In this document: positions 8,551-24,239 of the stretch, piece by piece
How the letters are laid out: every line of letters starts with the position of its first letter
Position numbering within the stretch: the first letter of the stretch is position 1
Origin: Paenibacillus sp. Root444D2
GTDB taxonomy: Bacteria > Bacillota > Bacilli > Paenibacillales > NBRC-103111
Length of the DNA stretch: 64,000 nucleotides
Assembly (NCBI RefSeq): GCF_001426375.1
Contig: NZ_LMEO01000020.1
Span: 224-64,223, forward strand
Reading direction: 5' to 3'
Notes under the pieces: generated by a model
What the model saw: only the letters and a program-made list of their open reading frames with translations
Databases searched by the model: none
Told to the model about the DNA's origin: nothing
Translations under genes and position numbers: made by a program

Positions 8551-10583
8551 CGGACACAAGTAATGGAGCACAGCTCATTCTGCGAAACGATAGCGAGCAG
8601 TCCCCTTATTTCACGGGACATTTGGATGAGATGTTCATTTGTTCCTTCGGAAGACCATGGCGTTCAGAATTTGTGCAGTTAGAGGATGTACAAATCACCT
8701 CCGAGCCGGATTTGATCCGAATTCGCGGGGAAATGGAAGCGTTAACCTTCACGATGGAACTAGCCTTCGACGAACATCATTTATTGAAAATAAACGCGAC
8801 TTGGGAAAATCGGACGGATCGAACGCTGCATGAAGTCGCTGCGGGATTCCTATTCGTACGGCCAAGGTGGAGTAAGGAAATAGTTACGATTCCCCACATG
8901 ATCTATAACAACAATCCTTCCGCTGATCCGAGCCGGGTTGTCCCTCGTCTTGGACTAGGACCTGACAAAGGATTTATTTGCGAAGAACACCGATTGCCGA
9001 TCCCTTGCGTGAATGTGGAGTGGACGGAAGCCGCCGAAGCCCGCTTCTTCTCCTTATTTTCGGTACCTACGTACATGGAAAGAGCGGATGGAGTCGTGCA
9101 CTACGGCTCACTTGGAGCAATCCAAGAGGAAGACCGGACTATGCTGGCAGCGATGAGCGGAGTCTTGATGTTTAATGGCGAGAAGGATTTGTATTATGTG
9201 GGTAAAAACAAAACAGGGCCTTATCACGGCGGCTATTTGGACTTCACACCTGGGTTGTCATTAACCAAACAATACGCTCTGGATTGGGGAGCTGCTGATC
9301 ATCACGGGCAGGGCTTCCGCGAAATCGTTCGCAAAGGCTTGGAGCTGTTTGCGCCGATAGGGGCAAAGCCGCACTCACTCGAAGAGATGATCCAGCTGAA
9401 GCAGAACGCTCTGGACGATAGATGGAGGACTGACGAACATGGCGCCGCCGGATATGTGAAATTTTCCGATTCAAATGAGTTCGGCAACGTTTCTAAACGT
9501 CCGCTGCACTATATGTACGGGTGGACAGGACAATGCTTAAAGCTGGCATGGTGCGACGCCAAGTTAGGGTTTATCCAAGGCCTGGAAGACCGGATCTCCC
9601 ATTGCGAACAGGCCGTCGACTTTTATTTGCGCGAAAGCCGAACCGATGTTGCCGGTATCAGACATGGCGCGTATCGGCTCGCGGAAGGGCAATGGGATGA
9701 CTTCAACTGGAACAAACAGGCTGTTGTTTCCAGTCGTGCTCTCGGGGAAAGCATAGCCGATTTGGCGGAAATCATTCTTTTGTTCCGGGGAATGGGCAGG
9801 GAAGTTCCCGATTCCTGGGTGGAGGCTCTGCATGAATCAGCCGATTTCTTTCTCAGCGGTACCCTACAGTCCGGTATTTATCCGGCAGCTTGGCTGCTGG
9901 ATGGCAGTTCGGCAGAAGATAGGATTACAGCAGCTGGATTGCCTTGCCTGATTGCAGTAGTGAAGGCTTATCGGGTTACAAGTGAAAAGCGGTATTTGGA
10001 TGCTGCCGAAACGATGATGCAGCGTTATTATGAGCAGCACGCCTTGACATTCGAACGGCCGTTTGCACGCTCAACGCTCGATGCGAACTGCGAGGATAAG
10101 GAAGCTGGCATGTACTTCTTCCTGGCCGCTTATGAATTATATGTCTTAACAAAAAATGAGCGCTACTGTGAATGGGCCGAAATTTCAGGGGATTGGATCC
10201 TTACTTACGTTTATATGTGGAATCCCGTGTTTGATCGGGGGTCACAGTTCAGGAACGCGGGGTTTACCGCCACCGGATGGCCGGGAGTCAGTGTGCAGAA
10301 TCATCATCTTGACGTGTTTTTTCCGACCTTCGAATTTTGGAATTTTGGTCGTTTAACTGGCAAAACGCTATATGAGCGTTTAGGACGAATGGTTTTCGAT
10401 GCCATGGGACAGGGAATTTGTACGAAACCTGGAGAATGGAATTTTACCGTGGTTGGCGAACAGGGGGAAGGCTTTTTCCAAACGAATTGGCATCACCGGG
10501 GACATAGTAACAAATGGAATCCATCCTGGGTGACTGCGCTTGTTCTGCATAATGCCTTACGATTCCGAGATGCAGTTGAGTGA
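8505..10583 (+). CDS. Predicted (alpha/alpha)6-type carbohydrate-active protein
   Basis: A 692-residue protein that I cannot place in a named family. The first ~270 residues are beta-rich (supersandwich-like). The rest is helical with repeated hairpins and aromatic/acidic turns such as QWDDFNWNKQ and FTATGWPGVS, as in six-hairpin glycosidases, epimerases and lyases. There is no signal peptide. The start is TTG 8505, preceded by AGAGGAGGGG, so the gene begins 46 bp inside the end of the upstream GH2 gene in another frame. Overlap and context imply co-translation and action on the same imported oligosaccharide. Hydrolase, lyase and epimerase remain possible. Confidence 0.7.
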   Translation: MYAIVSRDKQKRAEIADTSNGAQLILRNDSEQSPYFTGHLDEMFICSFGRPWRSEFVQLEDVQITSEPDLIRIRGEMEALTFTMELAFDEHHLLKINATWENRTDRTLHEVAAGFLFVRPRWSKEIVTIPHMIYNNNPSADPSRVVPRLGLGPDKGFICEEHRLPIPCVNVEWTEAAEARFFSLFSVPTYMERADGVVHYGSLGAIQEEDRTMLAAMSGVLMFNGEKDLYYVGKNKTGPYHGGYLDFTPGLSLTKQYALDWGAADHHGQGFREIVRKGLELFAPIGAKPHSLEEMIQLKQNALDDRWRTDEHGAAGYVKFSDSNEFGNVSKRPLHYMYGWTGQCLKLAWCDAKLGFIQGLEDRISHCEQAVDFYLRESRTDVAGIRHGAYRLAEGQWDDFNWNKQAVVSSRALGESIADLAEIILLFRGMGREVPDSWVEALHESADFFLSGTLQSGIYPAAWLLDGSSAEDRITAAGLPCLIAVVKAYRVTSEKRYLDAAETMMQRYYEQHALTFERPFARSTLDANCEDKEAGMYFFLAAYELYVLTKNERYCEWAEISGDWILTYVYMWNPVFDRGSQFRNAGFTATGWPGVSVQNHHLDVFFPTFEFWNFGRLTGKTLYERLGRMVFDAMGQGICTKPGEWNFTVVGEQGEGFFQTNWHHRGHSNKWNPSWVTALVLHNALRFRDAVE

Positions 10584-10586
10584 TAG

Positions 10587-15796
<5,210 letters not shown>

Positions 15797-15822
15797 ATAT
15801 GTTTAGATGGAGGCGAATGCCG

Positions 15823-18800
15823 ATGGAAATAAGTGAATATTTACGTGAAAAATTCGACCATCCATCGGTCGAATACAGGTCGGTGCCGTTCTGGGCATGG
15901 AACGATCGTCTAGAAGAAGAAGAGCTGGTCCGTCAAGTGAACCAAATGAAGGAACAGGGAATGGGCGGATTTTTCATTCATTCTCGAGATGGATTGGAAA
16001 CCGAATACATGGGACGTGAGTGGATGGCATACACCCGGAAGACGGTGGAAACCGCTGAAGAGCTCGGTATGCATGTATGGCTGTACGACGAGGATCGCTG
16101 GCCATCCGGCTTCGCTGGAGGACTTGTGCAAGACAGAGGCGGGGACGCATTCCGCGCCAAAGGTTTGACGATGGAAGTATGCCAGCAGATCGGTTCGGAC
16201 GATTTGACAGATAGCGTGGCGCTGTTTAAGGCCGTTATCAACGAAAGGAACTTGGTCCGCTGTGAGAGACTGCATGATGGCAAATATATCGCGTTGAATG
16301 AAGATGAAGTACTATTGGTTTTCCGCGTAGAAATTTCCGAGCGAAGTGCGTGGTTCAATAACGAATCGCCGCCTGATAATTTGAATCCGGAGACGGTACA
16401 GGCGTTTATTGATATCACCTATGAAGCCTACAAGAAAGAGGTGGGGGACCATTTCGGGAAAACTATCCGTGGCGTATTCACAGATGAACCTAGTGTGCAC
16501 GATAGTCACTGCAAGTTTACTGCAGGTCGCGGTTGGCTTCCGTGGAGTTGGTCATTTCCTGACTTTTTCCAAGAAAGACGGGGATACGATCTCTTGGATG
16601 TCATACCCTACATGTATTTTAATGGAGAATATTCCTCCCAAGCCCGTCATGATTACTGGTGGACGCTCACTGAAAGATTCAGCGAGTCGTATTCCAAGCA
16701 GCTAGGTGAATGGTGTGAGATCAACGGTATTGACTTCACTGGCCATTATCTCTGGGAAAATAATATGGGCACGGCCACCCGCGTATGTGGAGCGGTTATG
16801 CCTAACTACCGGTATCAGCAGGTTCCGGGTATCGATATGTTAACCGAGCAGACGAACGAATACATCACGGTCAAGCAATGCACAAGTGTAGCGAACCAAT
16901 ACGGTAGAAAGTTCGTTCTCTCCGAAACATATGGATGCACCGGCTGGGCGTTCACCTTCGAGGGACAAAAGTGGGTGGGAGATTTTCAATATGTGCTAGG
17001 TGTTAATTTGAGGTCACAGCATTTGGCGCTTTATTCGATCAAAGGCTGTCGGAAGAGAGATTATCCCCCCGTGTTTAACTACAACACGAGCTGGTGGAAA
17101 TACAATCATGTGATGGAAGATTATTTTGCCAGATTGTCGTCGGTATTGACGGAAGGCAGGCCAATCCGCGATGTGCTCGTCCTGCATCCTTCTTCAACCG
17201 CTTGGAGCATGGTCGGTACGGGACCGTACGGCTTCCCAGCTCGAGGAAAGGATAGGGACGTCTCCGCAACCAATACGTTTGGCCACGAATTTAATGCGTT
17301 TCTAGGCAAACTGCTCAGGGCGCATTATGATTTCGATCTCGGCGATGAGATCATTTTGGCGGAAACGGGGGAAATACACGGGGGGAACCTGGCCGTGAAT
17401 CTGGTGGAGTATCCTATCGTAGTCATTCCGGCCATCCAGACGATGTTAAGCAGCACCTTTCGGCTGCTGTCAGACTTTCTGAAGGCAGGGGGAAAAGTAA
17501 TTGCCGTAGGATCCCGACCGACGATGATCGAGGGTAGACCGACGGGCCTGCTATCCGAACTTTACGAACATGCGAACATGACCGTCGTCATGAACATCGA
17601 AGATGCGGTGTTAGCTCTGGAACGCATCCTGCCTCGGCGAGTTAGCTTAACGAACACGCAATCGATTGAAGCGCACGAGATGTTGTATATGCTGAGAGAA
17701 ATAGGCGATTGTCGCGCATTGTTTGTCGTGAATAACGATCGACAGGGTACGCATCGGATTAGCATAACCATGGAGGGCACCGGCAGCGTGGAAGAATGGA
17801 ATGCGCTGACAGGAGAAGCGAAGGACGTGCAGATCGTCGTCCGTGACGGGTACGTTCATTTCGAGGACGTGTTCGGTCCTGCAGATTCCAAGCTATATAT
17901 AATGAATGCAAATAAAGCGGTAGAAAGCCACCCCGTACTAGGACGGAGTATTGCGGATGAGAGTTCTGTGACGGTTGTGGAGCTTGGTCCAGACTGTCGA
18001 TTCACACGCATGATGCCTAACGTATTGACTTTGGACACCTGCTCATACCGATTAGGGGATGGCAATTGGTCGGAAGAAACCGGTGTATGGCAAGCTCAAA
18101 GAGCCATTCGGGATGCCTTAGGCATGAGACAGGTTTATTACAATGGGCTTGAGCAAAGGTATAAATGGATTGACGAGCCGCATCCGGAGAACGGTACGTC
18201 AGCATTGTTCAGATTCTCATTCCAGGTATCGGTCATGCCAACGACTGACGTTTATCTCGTCGTAGAATCTGCGGAATATTACGACATTCAGCTCAATGGC
18301 GAAACGATTTCGAATCTTCCTGTCGGTTGGTTTCTCGATCGAACGTTTGATAAGGTGCTTCTTCACGGACTAAAGGAAGGAGAGAATGAGCTGCTTTTAT
18401 CTTGCCAATACCATAACCACTTGGAAGTGGAGGATATTTACCTGATCGGCGATTTCGGGGTCGATGCCGACAGGGCGGTTGTGGCGGAGCCTGAAACACT
18501 GAAGTTCGGAGACTGGTGCTTGCAAGGTTATTTCCATTACTGCGGCAGCATGATCTACCAATTCGACGTCATCGTGGAGAACAATGCGAAGAGGAGGACG
18601 GTTCTGGGGCTTGGTGAATATTCCGCGGTAACGGTTGAAGTTCGGGTAAACGGCAGAACGGCGGGGCATGTGCCTTGGCGGGCCGCGAACCGCCTCGACT
18701 TGACGGAGTATCTTCACGTTGGAGATAACCGGATAGAAATCGAAGTCATGGGAAGTCCGCGCAACATGCTAGGTCCTTTTCATCATACGGCTGGTGATAC

Positions 18801-18909
18801 GTCGACGACCAATTGGGCATCTTTCCGCAAAGAAGGCGACGAGTACACGCCGGATTATAAGCTGCGCTCATACGGTTTGTTTGACCAAATCAAGCTCTAC
18901 CGTATCTGA
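15823..18909 (+). CDS. GH106-like glycoside hydrolase (alpha-L-rhamnosidase family)
   Basis: A ~1028-residue protein with the GH106 opening: PFWAWNDRL (~21-29), then a barrel strand GMGGFFIHSRDG (~47-58) and MHVWLYDEDRWPSG (~83-96). A later FTDEPSVHD segment supplies acidic residues expected near the active site. Beta-sandwich domains typical for the family fill the C-terminus (~800-1028). GH106 enzymes remove alpha-L-rhamnose, including from rhamnogalacturonan oligosaccharides. No signal peptide. The frame is open from ATG 15799, but GGAGG at 15809-15813 lies nine bases before ATG 15823, which I take as start. A larger relative is encoded at 47.9 kb. Confidence 0.82.
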   Translation: MEISEYLREKFDHPSVEYRSVPFWAWNDRLEEEELVRQVNQMKEQGMGGFFIHSRDGLETEYMGREWMAYTRKTVETAEELGMHVWLYDEDRWPSGFAGGLVQDRGGDAFRAKGLTMEVCQQIGSDDLTDSVALFKAVINERNLVRCERLHDGKYIALNEDEVLLVFRVEISERSAWFNNESPPDNLNPETVQAFIDITYEAYKKEVGDHFGKTIRGVFTDEPSVHDSHCKFTAGRGWLPWSWSFPDFFQERRGYDLLDVIPYMYFNGEYSSQARHDYWWTLTERFSESYSKQLGEWCEINGIDFTGHYLWENNMGTATRVCGAVMPNYRYQQVPGIDMLTEQTNEYITVKQCTSVANQYGRKFVLSETYGCTGWAFTFEGQKWVGDFQYVLGVNLRSQHLALYSIKGCRKRDYPPVFNYNTSWWKYNHVMEDYFARLSSVLTEGRPIRDVLVLHPSSTAWSMVGTGPYGFPARGKDRDVSATNTFGHEFNAFLGKLLRAHYDFDLGDEIILAETGEIHGGNLAVNLVEYPIVVIPAIQTMLSSTFRLLSDFLKAGGKVIAVGSRPTMIEGRPTGLLSELYEHANMTVVMNIEDAVLALERILPRRVSLTNTQSIEAHEMLYMLREIGDCRALFVVNNDRQGTHRISITMEGTGSVEEWNALTGEAKDVQIVVRDGYVHFEDVFGPADSKLYIMNANKAVESHPVLGRSIADESSVTVVELGPDCRFTRMMPNVLTLDTCSYRLGDGNWSEETGVWQAQRAIRDALGMRQVYYNGLEQRYKWIDEPHPENGTSALFRFSFQVSVMPTTDVYLVVESAEYYDIQLNGETISNLPVGWFLDRTFDKVLLHGLKEGENELLLSCQYHNHLEVEDIYLIGDFGVDADRAVVAEPETLKFGDWCLQGYFHYCGSMIYQFDVIVENNAKRRTVLGLGEYSAVTVEVRVNGRTAGHVPWRAANRLDLTEYLHVGDNRIEIEVMGSPRNMLGPFHHTAGDTSTTNWASFRKEGDEYTPDYKLRSYGLFDQIKLYRI

Positions 18910-18941
18910 TTGAATGAAGAGACAGAAATGGAGGTTTGAGC

Positions 18942-21062
18942 ATGAAAATAAGATGCCACAGGTGGAGGCTTTTCCTTTCCTTGATCATCTTGTGCACCGC
19001 GCTGTTGCCTGCAACTACGCACGCCGAAGTGAAATATTCGACCTATACAAAGGATAGTTACAACAATCAGATATGGCTTCAACCGGCTTATTTTCCACTG
19101 GATGTAATCGGGGAGGATCTGTATACAACGGATCCTAAGCAGCCAAATGTTAAAACGCCCTCACCGTTGCGAAATCCAAAAGACATCTTTATCGATGCGA
19201 AGAACGAAGTCTACATCGTTGATACGGGCAACAATCGGATTGTCCATATGACCGAAAAGGGACAACTGCTGCGATATCTGACGCTCCCGGAAAGCCCGCT
19301 CAACAAACCCGAAGGCATATTTGTCACCAAAGAAGGCGACATCTATATCGCGGATACGGGGAACAAAAGAGTGATTAAGCTGGACAAAAATGGGAAGATG
19401 CAAACCGAATTTAAACGACCGGACTCCAAATACATCCCAGCGACGTTCGTCTTCGATCCGGCAAAAGTGATGGTGGACGAACGGGGATTCCTGTACATTG
19501 CGGTGCATGGCGGTTACGAGGGGATCGTGCTGCTTGACCCGAAAGGTAAATTTCAGGGCTTTTTTGGCGCAAACAAAACGGCTCTTTCTCCGTTAGACGC
19601 TTTAAAGCGCATGTTATACACCAAGAAAATGTATGCCAATGAGGTCGCAAAGAGACCGGAGACGATCAACAGTGTCGCTACGGATAAGAATGGTTATATC
19701 TATACGGTCACGGGCGGTATGGCCAAAAGCGACCAATTAAAGAAATTAAATATTAAAGGGAATAATTTACTTCGCAGCTCCAATAAAACATTCGGGGAAG
19801 TCGTTCCCGGGGATGTTCCGATAGGCCCGATAACCTCAGGTCCGCAGCTGATTGATGTGGCCGTTGACCAAAGCGGCAACATGATCGTGGTCGATTCGCA
19901 ATTTAAATATATTAGTCATTATGATGCATCTGGCAATTTATTGTACTTTTGGGGCGGCGCTTCAGCTGTCGGATCGTCTCAAGTAGGTCTCTTGAAAAGC
20001 CCTGTGGCACTCGATGTGAATGCCAGGAATGAATTGTTCGTTTTGGACGATCAGGAAAATATCGTTCAAGTATTCCGTTTATCGGAGTTTGGCCAAAAAG
20101 TGGATCAAGCCAACCAACAGACTCTAGCGGGTTATTACGAGGACAGTGAAAAATCGTGGCAGGATGTTCTTCGTATGAATGCCCAATTCACTCCAGCCAT
20201 TATGGGATTGGCTCAAGCGGCTTTTACAAAAGAACAGTACGAAGAAGCGAAAAAGCTGTTTAAAGAAGCTGGGAACCAGGAAGGGTACTCTGACGCCTTT
20301 TGGCAAATCAGGATGAAATGGTTACAACAGAATTTCTCCTGGATTGCGAGCCTTTTGTTATTCAGCGGAATTTTATACATGTTGATCAATAAATGGACCT
20401 CCAAAAGCAGGTTTCGAGATAAATGGCGCAATAGGAGGCGGATACATCACAGCTTCCTAATGAACTTCAAGCATGTATTTTACATGATGAAACACCCGAT
20501 AGATGGGTTTATCGCCATACGCTATGAAGGAAAAGGCAGCTACTTGAGTGCGATTATCATCTTACTTTGCGTGTATGCTTCCCTGGTGATCAAAAGGCTT
20601 GTTACCAGCTTTTCCTTTGACTCTTCGATCCATGTCGATATTTATTCGATATTTACACAGTTTTTCATTGTTTGGATTGCGTGGGTCATTGCCAACTATC
20701 TCGTGAGCTCCATTTATCGAGGAGAGGGCAGGTTTAGAGATATTTTTATCGGAAGTGCTTATGCGCTCGTACCGTACATGGTTATTGGTATTCCGCTTGC
20801 CTTCATTTCGAATATCATGACGATGTCCGAGTCTACTATTTACCATTATGTGGCACAAGGGATGATTGTATGGATCGGTTTATTGATATTCTGGAAAATT
20901 CAGTGGATTCATAATTACAGCGTAGGTGAAACCGCATTGAACATCGTATTTACGCTTTGCACCATGTTGGTCATTGGTGTTCTCATCTTTATTACAACCG
21001 GATTGACCAACGATTTGGCATCATTAATCTATGAAATGTACCAGGAGGTGATCTTGAGATGA
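18942..21062 (+). CDS. Membrane protein: NHL repeats, TPR-like stretch, Yip1-type domain
   Basis: A 706-residue exported protein. The signal peptide (1-~28) ends near ATTHA. Residues ~65-370 form NHL propeller blades, with repeats such as VYIVDTGNNRIVHM and IYIADTGNKRVIKL. A TPR-like helical pair follows (~375-435), then a transmembrane helix (~440-460) and a Yip1-like bundle of about five membrane helices (~490-700). The propeller would therefore lie outside the cell, anchored by the C-terminal bundle. ATG 18942 is seven bases after GGAGG; an in-frame TTG at 18936 is less likely. The stop overlaps the next start (ATGA). Function unknown; the fixed order with a DUF5696 protein and sugar permeases suggests a part in oligosaccharide capture or transport. 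Confidence 0.85.
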   Translation: MKIRCHRWRLFLSLIILCTALLPATTHAEVKYSTYTKDSYNNQIWLQPAYFPLDVIGEDLYTTDPKQPNVKTPSPLRNPKDIFIDAKNEVYIVDTGNNRIVHMTEKGQLLRYLTLPESPLNKPEGIFVTKEGDIYIADTGNKRVIKLDKNGKMQTEFKRPDSKYIPATFVFDPAKVMVDERGFLYIAVHGGYEGIVLLDPKGKFQGFFGANKTALSPLDALKRMLYTKKMYANEVAKRPETINSVATDKNGYIYTVTGGMAKSDQLKKLNIKGNNLLRSSNKTFGEVVPGDVPIGPITSGPQLIDVAVDQSGNMIVVDSQFKYISHYDASGNLLYFWGGASAVGSSQVGLLKSPVALDVNARNELFVLDDQENIVQVFRLSEFGQKVDQANQQTLAGYYEDSEKSWQDVLRMNAQFTPAIMGLAQAAFTKEQYEEAKKLFKEAGNQEGYSDAFWQIRMKWLQQNFSWIASLLLFSGILYMLINKWTSKSRFRDKWRNRRRIHHSFLMNFKHVFYMMKHPIDGFIAIRYEGKGSYLSAIIILLCVYASLVIKRLVTSFSFDSSIHVDIYSIFTQFFIVWIAWVIANYLVSSIYRGEGRFRDIFIGSAYALVPYMVIGIPLAFISNIMTMSESTIYHYVAQGMIVWIGLLIFWKIQWIHNYSVGETALNIVFTLCTMLVIGVLIFITTGLTNDLASLIYEMYQEVILR

Positions 21063-23338
21063 TAGGGATAATCAAACGGGGGAAAACCGCAGCAGTCGTT
21101 ACCATCCTGCTCTTGGTCGCCATCTTCTTGGTCGTGGTTAATGTCAAAATCGAGTTCAAAGCTCCGGAAAATCGCGTACCCTTACCGGCGAAGATAGAAA
21201 GTTCAGCAGCTGCTGTCAATAGTGTCACCGCCCAATTGCCTAAAGAGAGCGACTTTAAAAATGTCGCCGAAACGGATCTGCTGCGTTTAAAAATGGATGA
21301 AAAAACCGGCCATTTTATCGTGGAAGACAAACGGAATGCAAATGTCTATCGTTCTTTTCCAAATCCGGAATATTGGGATAAGGAAAAGATCTCGGAGACC
21401 TGGAAAAAGCATTTGGCCTCACCGCTAATGGTTCAATATGTCGATTTCTCGAAAAACATCCTGCAAGCGAAGGAAACAAACTTGGCAGCGGATGGGGGAC
21501 GGGTCAAAGAGATAAAATTGATTCCGGGCGGTTTTTCATTGGTGTATGAACTGCCTGCAACCGGATTTACGATCCCGATTGAGGTGAAAATCGAAAACGA
21601 TTATGTAGAGACGAAGATTATACGCGAAGGCGTCAAGGAAGCGAATATGGGTCTCGTCTGGGCTAGGTTGTTTCCATTCTTCGGAGCTGAATATACCGTT
21701 TCCGGACAGGAAGGATATATGTTCATACCAGACGGCGCTGGAGCATTGGTGCGGTTTAAGGATAATCAGCTGAACGTCAACAAGATATACGATGAAGCTG
21801 TATACGGTCAAGATAACACTTTCGCGGGTCTTAGCAACAATCGCAACAAAATTGTGATGCCGGTATTCGGTATGAAGACGGGTACCAAAGGGTTTGTGGC
21901 CATCGTTCACGACGGAGACGAATACGCCAACATCGTTGCAGCGCCGGCAGGGGTGCTCAGCAACTATAACTGGGTGACCGCTCAAATGAATTTCCGATCG
22001 AGCTTCTTGCAGTTTACAACGAGAAATACGAATGTCCCTGATTCATGGGGGTATATCGATTATAACCGAGAAGAAGTATTCGGCAGTGACCGTATTGTAC
22101 GTTACTACCTATTAGACAGCCAAAAATCAGACTATGTAGGTATGGCTCAAACGTACCGCCAATATCTGATGAAGGAAAAGGGGGCGAAGCCCGTCACAGT
22201 CAGCAATCCCAATATACCGATGCATGTAAACTTCATCGGGGCGGATCAAGAAGACGGCTTAGTCACCTCGCGATATCTTAATTTGACCACGACGGACGAA
22301 GCCACTCAAATGGTCAATTCTTTACATGACAAAGGCATAACCAATATGTCGCTTACGTTTAAAGGTTGGCAGAAGGGGGGCTACAGCGCCTTTGGGAACA
22401 CGTTTCCGGTTGATTCCCGTATCGGTGGCGATAAAGGAATGAAAGCATTTATTGACAATGCCCACAGTTACGGTTTGCCGGTTTATTTAGAGGCCGAATA
22501 TGCTTTGAATAACACAGGGGCATCGGGTTTCGACGAAAAATATCACGCCATCGTCAATTTGGCCGGGCGAAATCAAACGGTAAGTACTTTATATAACAGA
22601 GAACGAACACCAGCGGTCAGCTATAAATTTGCAGAAGAAATGGTTAAGAAAGATCTGAATGCATATAAAGCGATAGGTGCTGACGGAATTGCTGTTAACA
22701 TACTCGGACAAAGACTGTTCAGCGACTATAATTCGGGGTTCGGTTCGACCAGAGATGAAGCTCGGGATGTTCAGGAGCGAATTCTAAAAACGATAAAAGA
22801 ATCATTAGGCGGCGTACAAGGGAAATATGCCAATCTGTATTCGCTGCCTCATATGAATTATATTCAAACGCTGGTTTACGATCATTCCTATGATTTATTT
22901 ACCGACGAAGCCGTTCCTTTCGTTCAGATTGCTACCCACGGTTTAGTCACTTATTCATCGGAATATGTGAATAACCGGCAAGAAGACGTACACGACTTTT
23001 TGCGTGATATTGAATATGGCGCAGAGCCATCCTTCATTTTCACACGGGCGGAATCGAAAAAATATGTGAATTCTTTCGGCATTCGATACTACAATACCTA
23101 TTTTCCCTATTGGGAGACTTTCGCCGTGGAGCAGTATAAACGATACAACGAAGCGCTCGGTGGTGTACAAGATCAGTTTATTGCCGATCACAAGACGCTG
23201 GCCCCAGGTGTAAAGCAAACAACCTACGAGAATGGTACACGGGTCATTGTGAACTATAATTTGGAGCCGTACCGCAGCGGCGATCTTGACGTTCCAGCAC
23301 AAAACTTCGTTGTGATTCGAGGAGGGGCAAGCCGATGA
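21059..23338 (+). CDS. DUF5696-type membrane-anchored protein
   Basis: A 759-residue protein with one N-terminal membrane helix (~10-28) and a large outside domain. Residues ~75-330 are beta-rich, with a supersandwich-like look. Residues ~380-720 look like a TIM barrel, with strands such as MSLTFKGWQKGG, PVYLEAEYALNN and ADGIAVNIL. This matches what I know of DUF5696 proteins of Paenibacillus. A catalytic role resembling an anchored glycosidase is inference. It overlaps the NHL-Yip1 gene before it and the permease after it by ATGA, so all three are probably made in fixed ratio. It may feed the importer at the membrane surface. Confidence 0.8.
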   Translation: MIGIIKRGKTAAVVTILLLVAIFLVVVNVKIEFKAPENRVPLPAKIESSAAAVNSVTAQLPKESDFKNVAETDLLRLKMDEKTGHFIVEDKRNANVYRSFPNPEYWDKEKISETWKKHLASPLMVQYVDFSKNILQAKETNLAADGGRVKEIKLIPGGFSLVYELPATGFTIPIEVKIENDYVETKIIREGVKEANMGLVWARLFPFFGAEYTVSGQEGYMFIPDGAGALVRFKDNQLNVNKIYDEAVYGQDNTFAGLSNNRNKIVMPVFGMKTGTKGFVAIVHDGDEYANIVAAPAGVLSNYNWVTAQMNFRSSFLQFTTRNTNVPDSWGYIDYNREEVFGSDRIVRYYLLDSQKSDYVGMAQTYRQYLMKEKGAKPVTVSNPNIPMHVNFIGADQEDGLVTSRYLNLTTTDEATQMVNSLHDKGITNMSLTFKGWQKGGYSAFGNTFPVDSRIGGDKGMKAFIDNAHSYGLPVYLEAEYALNNTGASGFDEKYHAIVNLAGRNQTVSTLYNRERTPAVSYKFAEEMVKKDLNAYKAIGADGIAVNILGQRLFSDYNSGFGSTRDEARDVQERILKTIKESLGGVQGKYANLYSLPHMNYIQTLVYDHSYDLFTDEAVPFVQIATHGLVTYSSEYVNNRQEDVHDFLRDIEYGAEPSFIFTRAESKKYVNSFGIRYYNTYFPYWETFAVEQYKRYNEALGGVQDQFIADHKTLAPGVKQTTYENGTRVIVNYNLEPYRSGDLDVPAQNFVVIRGGASR

Positions 23339-24201
23339 AAAGAAAGATGAGACTAAATTCGTCCCTAGTCGAATATTTGGAGGGTGCGCTCTTTATTGCC
23401 CCTTGGTTTATTGGCTTTCTAATTTTCATGGCGTTCCCAATTGGCTTTTCCTTGTATATGAGCTTTCAAAAAGTGACGATAACGGCTACGAAAACGACAA
23501 CCGAGTATATTGCTTGGACGAATTACCGGTATATTCTTTTTGAGAACGGACAACTGCTGTACAACGATTTATTGCCGTTTCTCCGGCAAGCCTTGTTTAT
23601 GATCCCGATTATCGTCCTATTCGCCTTGATGATCGCCATCATTCTGAATCAAAAATTTGCCGGCCGGACATTTTTTCGCGCGATATTCTTTCTTCCAGTT
23701 ATCTTAGCGACGGGTCAAGTTGTAGCGGAATTCCTGACGCAAGGTGAGGGGGACTTGGGTTTTATGTCGAAGTACAATGTTTCCGGCCTCATTAGTGCTA
23801 ATCTATCGTCGACATGGTCTGGGCCACTCATCAAGATTCTCGACTCGTTCGTATTGATTCTGTGGTATTCAGGCGTACAAATCTTGATTTTCCTTGGTGG
23901 CAGACAGACCATTTCGAATTCAGCCTATGAAGCGGCGCGAATTGACGGCGCGGGTCCTTGGGAAACGTTCTGGAAAATTACACTTCCAGCGATGACGCCA
24001 TTTATTTTCCTTAATATGATCTATACCGTCGTCGACTTATTTACTTTCCCGACGAATCCTATTTTAGGAAAGGTTAGAGAAAGTGAATATGGGTCGTACA
24101 GCGCGTTAATTTGGATTTATTTCCTTATCATCAGCTTCTTCCTGGCGATTATTTTCATCATCTTCAGCAGGGTAACAAAGTCGCAAAGGGAGACTGTTTA
24201 A
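23335..24201 (+). CDS. Sugar ABC transporter permease, MalF/UgpA type
   Basis: A 288-residue inner-membrane permease with six predicted helices (first ~18-40, last ~255-278). The EAA loop that binds the ATPase reads YEAARIDGAGPWETFWKITLP (positions ~200-220). It is the first half of a CUT1 family importer. Start ATG overlaps the DUF5696 stop. No ATPase gene is present in the window, so a shared MsmX-like ATPase from elsewhere probably powers it. Confidence 0.93.
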   Translation: MKRKMRLNSSLVEYLEGALFIAPWFIGFLIFMAFPIGFSLYMSFQKVTITATKTTTEYIAWTNYRYILFENGQLLYNDLLPFLRQALFMIPIIVLFALMIAIILNQKFAGRTFFRAIFFLPVILATGQVVAEFLTQGEGDLGFMSKYNVSGLISANLSSTWSGPLIKILDSFVLILWYSGVQILIFLGGRQTISNSAYEAARIDGAGPWETFWKITLPAMTPFIFLNMIYTVVDLFTFPTNPILGKVRESEYGSYSALIWIYFLIISFFLAIIFIIFSRVTKSQRETV

Positions 24202-24239
24202 CGTTTAAACAACAAAAAACTTATTGTTGGGGTGAAGCT

